DNA of 64,000 bases from contig NC_060060.1 in NCBI RefSeq assembly GCF_020283565.1, positions 6,882,001 to 6,946,000 of the forward strand, written 5' to 3'. This document shows, in pieces, positions 60,995 to 64,000 of the stretch. The stretch's first letter is position 1. Every line of letters begins with the position of its first letter. The position numbers were made by a program, and so were the translations under genes. Source of the DNA: Trifolium pratense. Its lineage: Eukaryota; Streptophyta; Magnoliopsida; Fabales; Fabaceae. The notes beneath the pieces were generated by a model, which saw only the letters and a program-made list of their open reading frames with translations, did not search any database and was not told the origin of the DNA.

Positions 60995-62038
60995 GAGGAG
61001 GGTTATATTGACTCCAAGAGTAAGTTTTATAACTTACTCCAAATCTTGACCTTTGATTTTAATTCCAATTAATGGCTAAGATGGATTGATAATAATTGTT
61101 AAGGTGAGACTTATTCCTTTGTTGCACTTGAAAATCAAGATTATCAAAACATACTTTAAATAGAATATATTAACTCTAGCAATTAATTGTAAGTACACAA
61201 TTGTTTTTTTTACGAATAAATCATTTTTTTTTTGGACACTTTAAGTACAACATTTCTTTTTCTTTTTTTTTTTGTTGACAATACACCATTTATTTCATGT
61301 GTGCTCTTTTCTTCTCTTTGCCTATACACCTAATTTTATGTTTGTTCAATCCGCGTTTATGATGATGGTTGGACCATAGTGATGATTTTTTTGGATTTTT
61401 ATATCTTTTGCTTTTGAACTTTTAGCTCTTATTATGCTTATGGCAAGAGTTAATGTTGGTTATTTAATTTATTTTTTTGGTACATAATATTGGTTATTTA
61501 TTTGTGTTATGTGTTTTATTCATGTGTTCCTTTGCCGTTGTTATGTTGAACTATTTTAAATGGAGTTGATTATTTTATTGTATATTTTTTATTAGAAAAT
61601 GTACCAATTATTGTTATTTTTATGCAATCATTTGTTTACCTTTTTTTTTTGGTTTAAAATTTGTTTTCTTTTTTTTGTTGGTACAAATGTTATCATTTGT
61701 ATTTTTATACTTTTTTTTTTGGTAGAGTATTTTTATCCTTTCTACTATGCAATTTATTATGCGTATAAAAAATTAACAAAGGCGAAGAATCATTATTTTG
61801 ATAATTTTAATTTTTTATAATTAATGGTTTAATTTCTTCTTTTTTTATGGTAGAATTCATTAATTCATTCTATTTGAGGTATGTTTTGATCATCCTTATT
61901 TTCCAGTGCAACAAAGAAATAAGTCTCACCTTAATAATTATTATCAATCAATCTTAGCCATTAATTGGAATTAAAATCAAAGGTCAAGATTTGGAGTAAG
62001 TTATAAAACTTACTCTTGGAGTCAATATAACCCTCCTC
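60995..62038. mobile_element. Non-autonomous Mutator-like element with 9-bp target duplication
   Basis: Inverted repeats of about 150 bp begin GAGGAGGGTTATATTGACTC at 60995, and the same sequence is read on the complement from 62038. The flanks are AATGGTATG on both sides (60986-60994 and 62039-62047), a perfect 9-base duplication as produced by Mutator transposases. The 1044-bp element has a T-rich middle with no transposase. It sits about 150 bp upstream of the isolated HKT exon, in what would be its intron. Confidence 0.88.
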
Positions 62039-62064
62039 AATGGTATGCTCATGTAACTTTTTGG

Positions 62065-62165
62065 TTTAACTACACATTTGGTCCCTTACGTTTATTTTAG
62101 GTTTCAATTTGGTCCCTTACGTTTAAAAAGTATCAATTTGGTCCCTTACGTTTATTTTAAGTTTC
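62065..62165 (+). repeat. Mutator-like end with triple TTTGGTCCCTTACGTTTA repeat
   Basis: The phrase TTTGGTCCCTTACGTTTA occurs three times between about 62079 and 62157, at 30-35 base steps. Similar arrays mark ends of legume Mutator-like or MITE elements. No opposite end was seen before 64000. Confidence 0.5.
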
Positions 62166-64000
62166 AAGTTAGTACTATAAGTTGTTTGATTGCCTCCTAA
62201 TCTCCTAATAATAATGTATTGAATTCTTACCAAAATAAATAATGTTTTGAATTGTTTTCAAATATAGAATATAAACTGACTACTCATTTATTTTCATATT
62301 TTTTGTGCATGTATATAATATAAAAATAATTTGTTGTAAAACTACTCATTTATGTTAAAGGTAATTTAGACAAATGCACTCAAATAATAATACAGATTTT
62401 TTTTATTAATCAAATAATAATACACTTAAAAAATAAGAATTGAAAATATTGTTGATATTTTTCAAACGAAAAAAAAAATCTCAACATCTAATGTTGTTCA
62501 AATTAATTTATAAGAATAAGAAATTTCTATATATAGTTATAATTTTTAAATTTGATTTTTGTGATTAAACCCGATTAATATATCAATAATTGTCTTTCTG
62601 ATTTTGATTTTTGTGATTTAAACCTGATTACTATAGTAATGGTTGCCTTTTTAAATTAACCAAAGGTCAAATAAATAAAATTAGAGAAATGTTCTAATAA
62701 GTCGCCACACAGAAGATTAGTAAATAGTAGAGTGACACCTAATCAAGTGATCAAATAGAGAATGACACATAAGAAAAGTACTATGAGAGAGAAACTCCTA
62801 AACATATAAATAATAGATAGATAATTTACCCGTGAATGAAAAATATAAATTATTAAAATTTTAATATTTTGTGATTTTTTAATTATCTATAATTTTTTTT
62901 ATTTAATGTAATTTATTTAGATATGAAAAATAATACAAATTTTACATATTTTAAAGGGGAGGGTGTATATTAATCTTCCACTCCCCGTTCCCAACTCACA
63001 TGTTATTTTTTCTCTCATAGACATCTGCATCAGTTTCTGTAAGGATCTCATCAACATATTAAAAAAATTGAATAAATAAATTTATTCTTCGTCTTTAAAT
63101 ATGCTCTTTAGATCCAATAGAAAAAACATATAGGCCATAGAGATGAGAAATGATAAAAAACTAAATAAGAGAAAAGAATATGTAAAAAGAATATGTAAAA
63201 AAGAGATGAAAGAAAGCTGAGAGCAAAAATATTTTTAGTCAATTTTGGCAATGTTTCTAAAATTTTGTTTTATCATCAAATCATATTCCTTGAGTGTAGC
63301 TATCTTATATACCAAAGTTTGACATAATATTTTTGGTGCAATAATTAATTCGTAATTAACACCCGATTAATATAAAGACTTCTATAGAAAGCTAGAAATT
63401 AATATACAAACTTCTTGAGAAAGTCAAATCTCATAAAATATGAAAATTTCAATAAATTAATGATAGTATTGCAAGACCAAAAATAAATTAATGTATTTAA
63501 ATAAAAATAAACAAATCCGTGCGAAGCATTCACACGGGTCTATTGACTTTTATTCGATATTTAAGTTTGTCATTATATTAAGGTATAAATTTATTTGGAA
63601 TAAAATATTTAAAAATTTGTTATATAATATTGTTAAAATATAAGTGAATATATTGTGTTATTTTTATGCATAGATTCATATATACCATTTTTATATTTTT
63701 TTTGTTTTTTTATTTTTTTGTGACTAAATATATACTACTTTTTTTTATTGTATATATTATTTTTGTTGTATTCATCTTATTCTTTTTATAATTTTTTTTA
63801 TTGACTAAACTTTCTACATTCTTTTTATTTTTTTATGTTTTGTTCATATTTTTACGGGACTATTTATACTCAAATATTTAATACATGGACCTAAGTTTTT
63901 TTGGTGATTTTTACACGACCTATGTTTTTACTAATATATTAATAAGGTAGGCTATTTTTTCATAATTTTTACATTATCTATATTTATATTCATATATTAA
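62166..64000. other. AT-rich intergenic sequence
   Basis: No ORF of note, no RNA gene and no HKT exon was found on either strand. Poly-T and ATT-rich tracts dominate. The expected exons 1-2 of the upstream HKT copy are not visible here. Confidence 0.5.

Overview
The window is a piece of a plant nuclear genome: AT-rich, with intron-containing genes, LTR retrotransposons, Stowaway-type and Mutator-like small elements, a tRNA-derived SINE and long AT or GA microsatellites. Repeat phrases near 20800, 43500, 57200-58000 and 62080 look like those of papilionoid legumes (Medicago/Trifolium/Pisum/Cicer group). That assignment is inference; no marker gene proves it.

Positions 1-20438 are one nested retrotransposon block. 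The outer element is a Tat-lineage Ty3/gypsy element on the minus strand: LTR 20031-20438, primer binding site, gag 19943-18183, pol 6581-2620, and an antisense gene 3-1909 on the plus strand. Its far LTR lies off the left edge. A complete Athila-lineage element (6582-18182, minus strand) with 1751-bp LTRs is inserted in the outer gag-pol frame and flanked by a perfect 5-bp target duplication (CCCTC). Only one difference between its two LTRs was noticed, and its gag-pol and downstream Athila ORF are both open, so the insertion is very recent. Apart from it, the outer gag-pol frame is also open.

Positions 20439-35700 hold ordinary host genes: a small basic protein gene with a telo-box in its leader (22477-24390), an actin gene with the canonical three coding introns (26176-27846), a heavy-metal-associated isoprenylated protein gene (minus, 28792-29585) and an organellar methionyl-tRNA formyltransferase gene of ten exons (minus, 31133-35066).

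Positions 36315-40552 are a small, decayed, gag-deficient Ty1/copia element. The next 6 kb are gene-poor, with weak coding remnants, a 774-bp Mutator-like element carrying a captured copia gag fragment (44543-45316) and a SINE. A single-exon DUF4228/PADRE gene (46653-47144) and the ten-exon Mediator tail subunit gene MED33 (minus, 48179-56448) follow.

The right end carries two incomplete HKT-type sodium transporter copies in tandem on the minus strand: a first exon (58162-59420) whose later exons are replaced by retrotransposon sequence, and an isolated last exon (60646-60844). A 1044-bp Mutator-like element with a perfect 9-bp target duplication sits beside the latter. The remainder to 64000 is AT-rich and shows no gene. 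The points most worth checking are the spliced antisense gene of the Tat element, the GGCGCC dyad array in the Athila U3, the hairpin repeats in the copia leader, the gag-capturing Mutator-like element, and the HKT locus with its internal 24-bp repeat.
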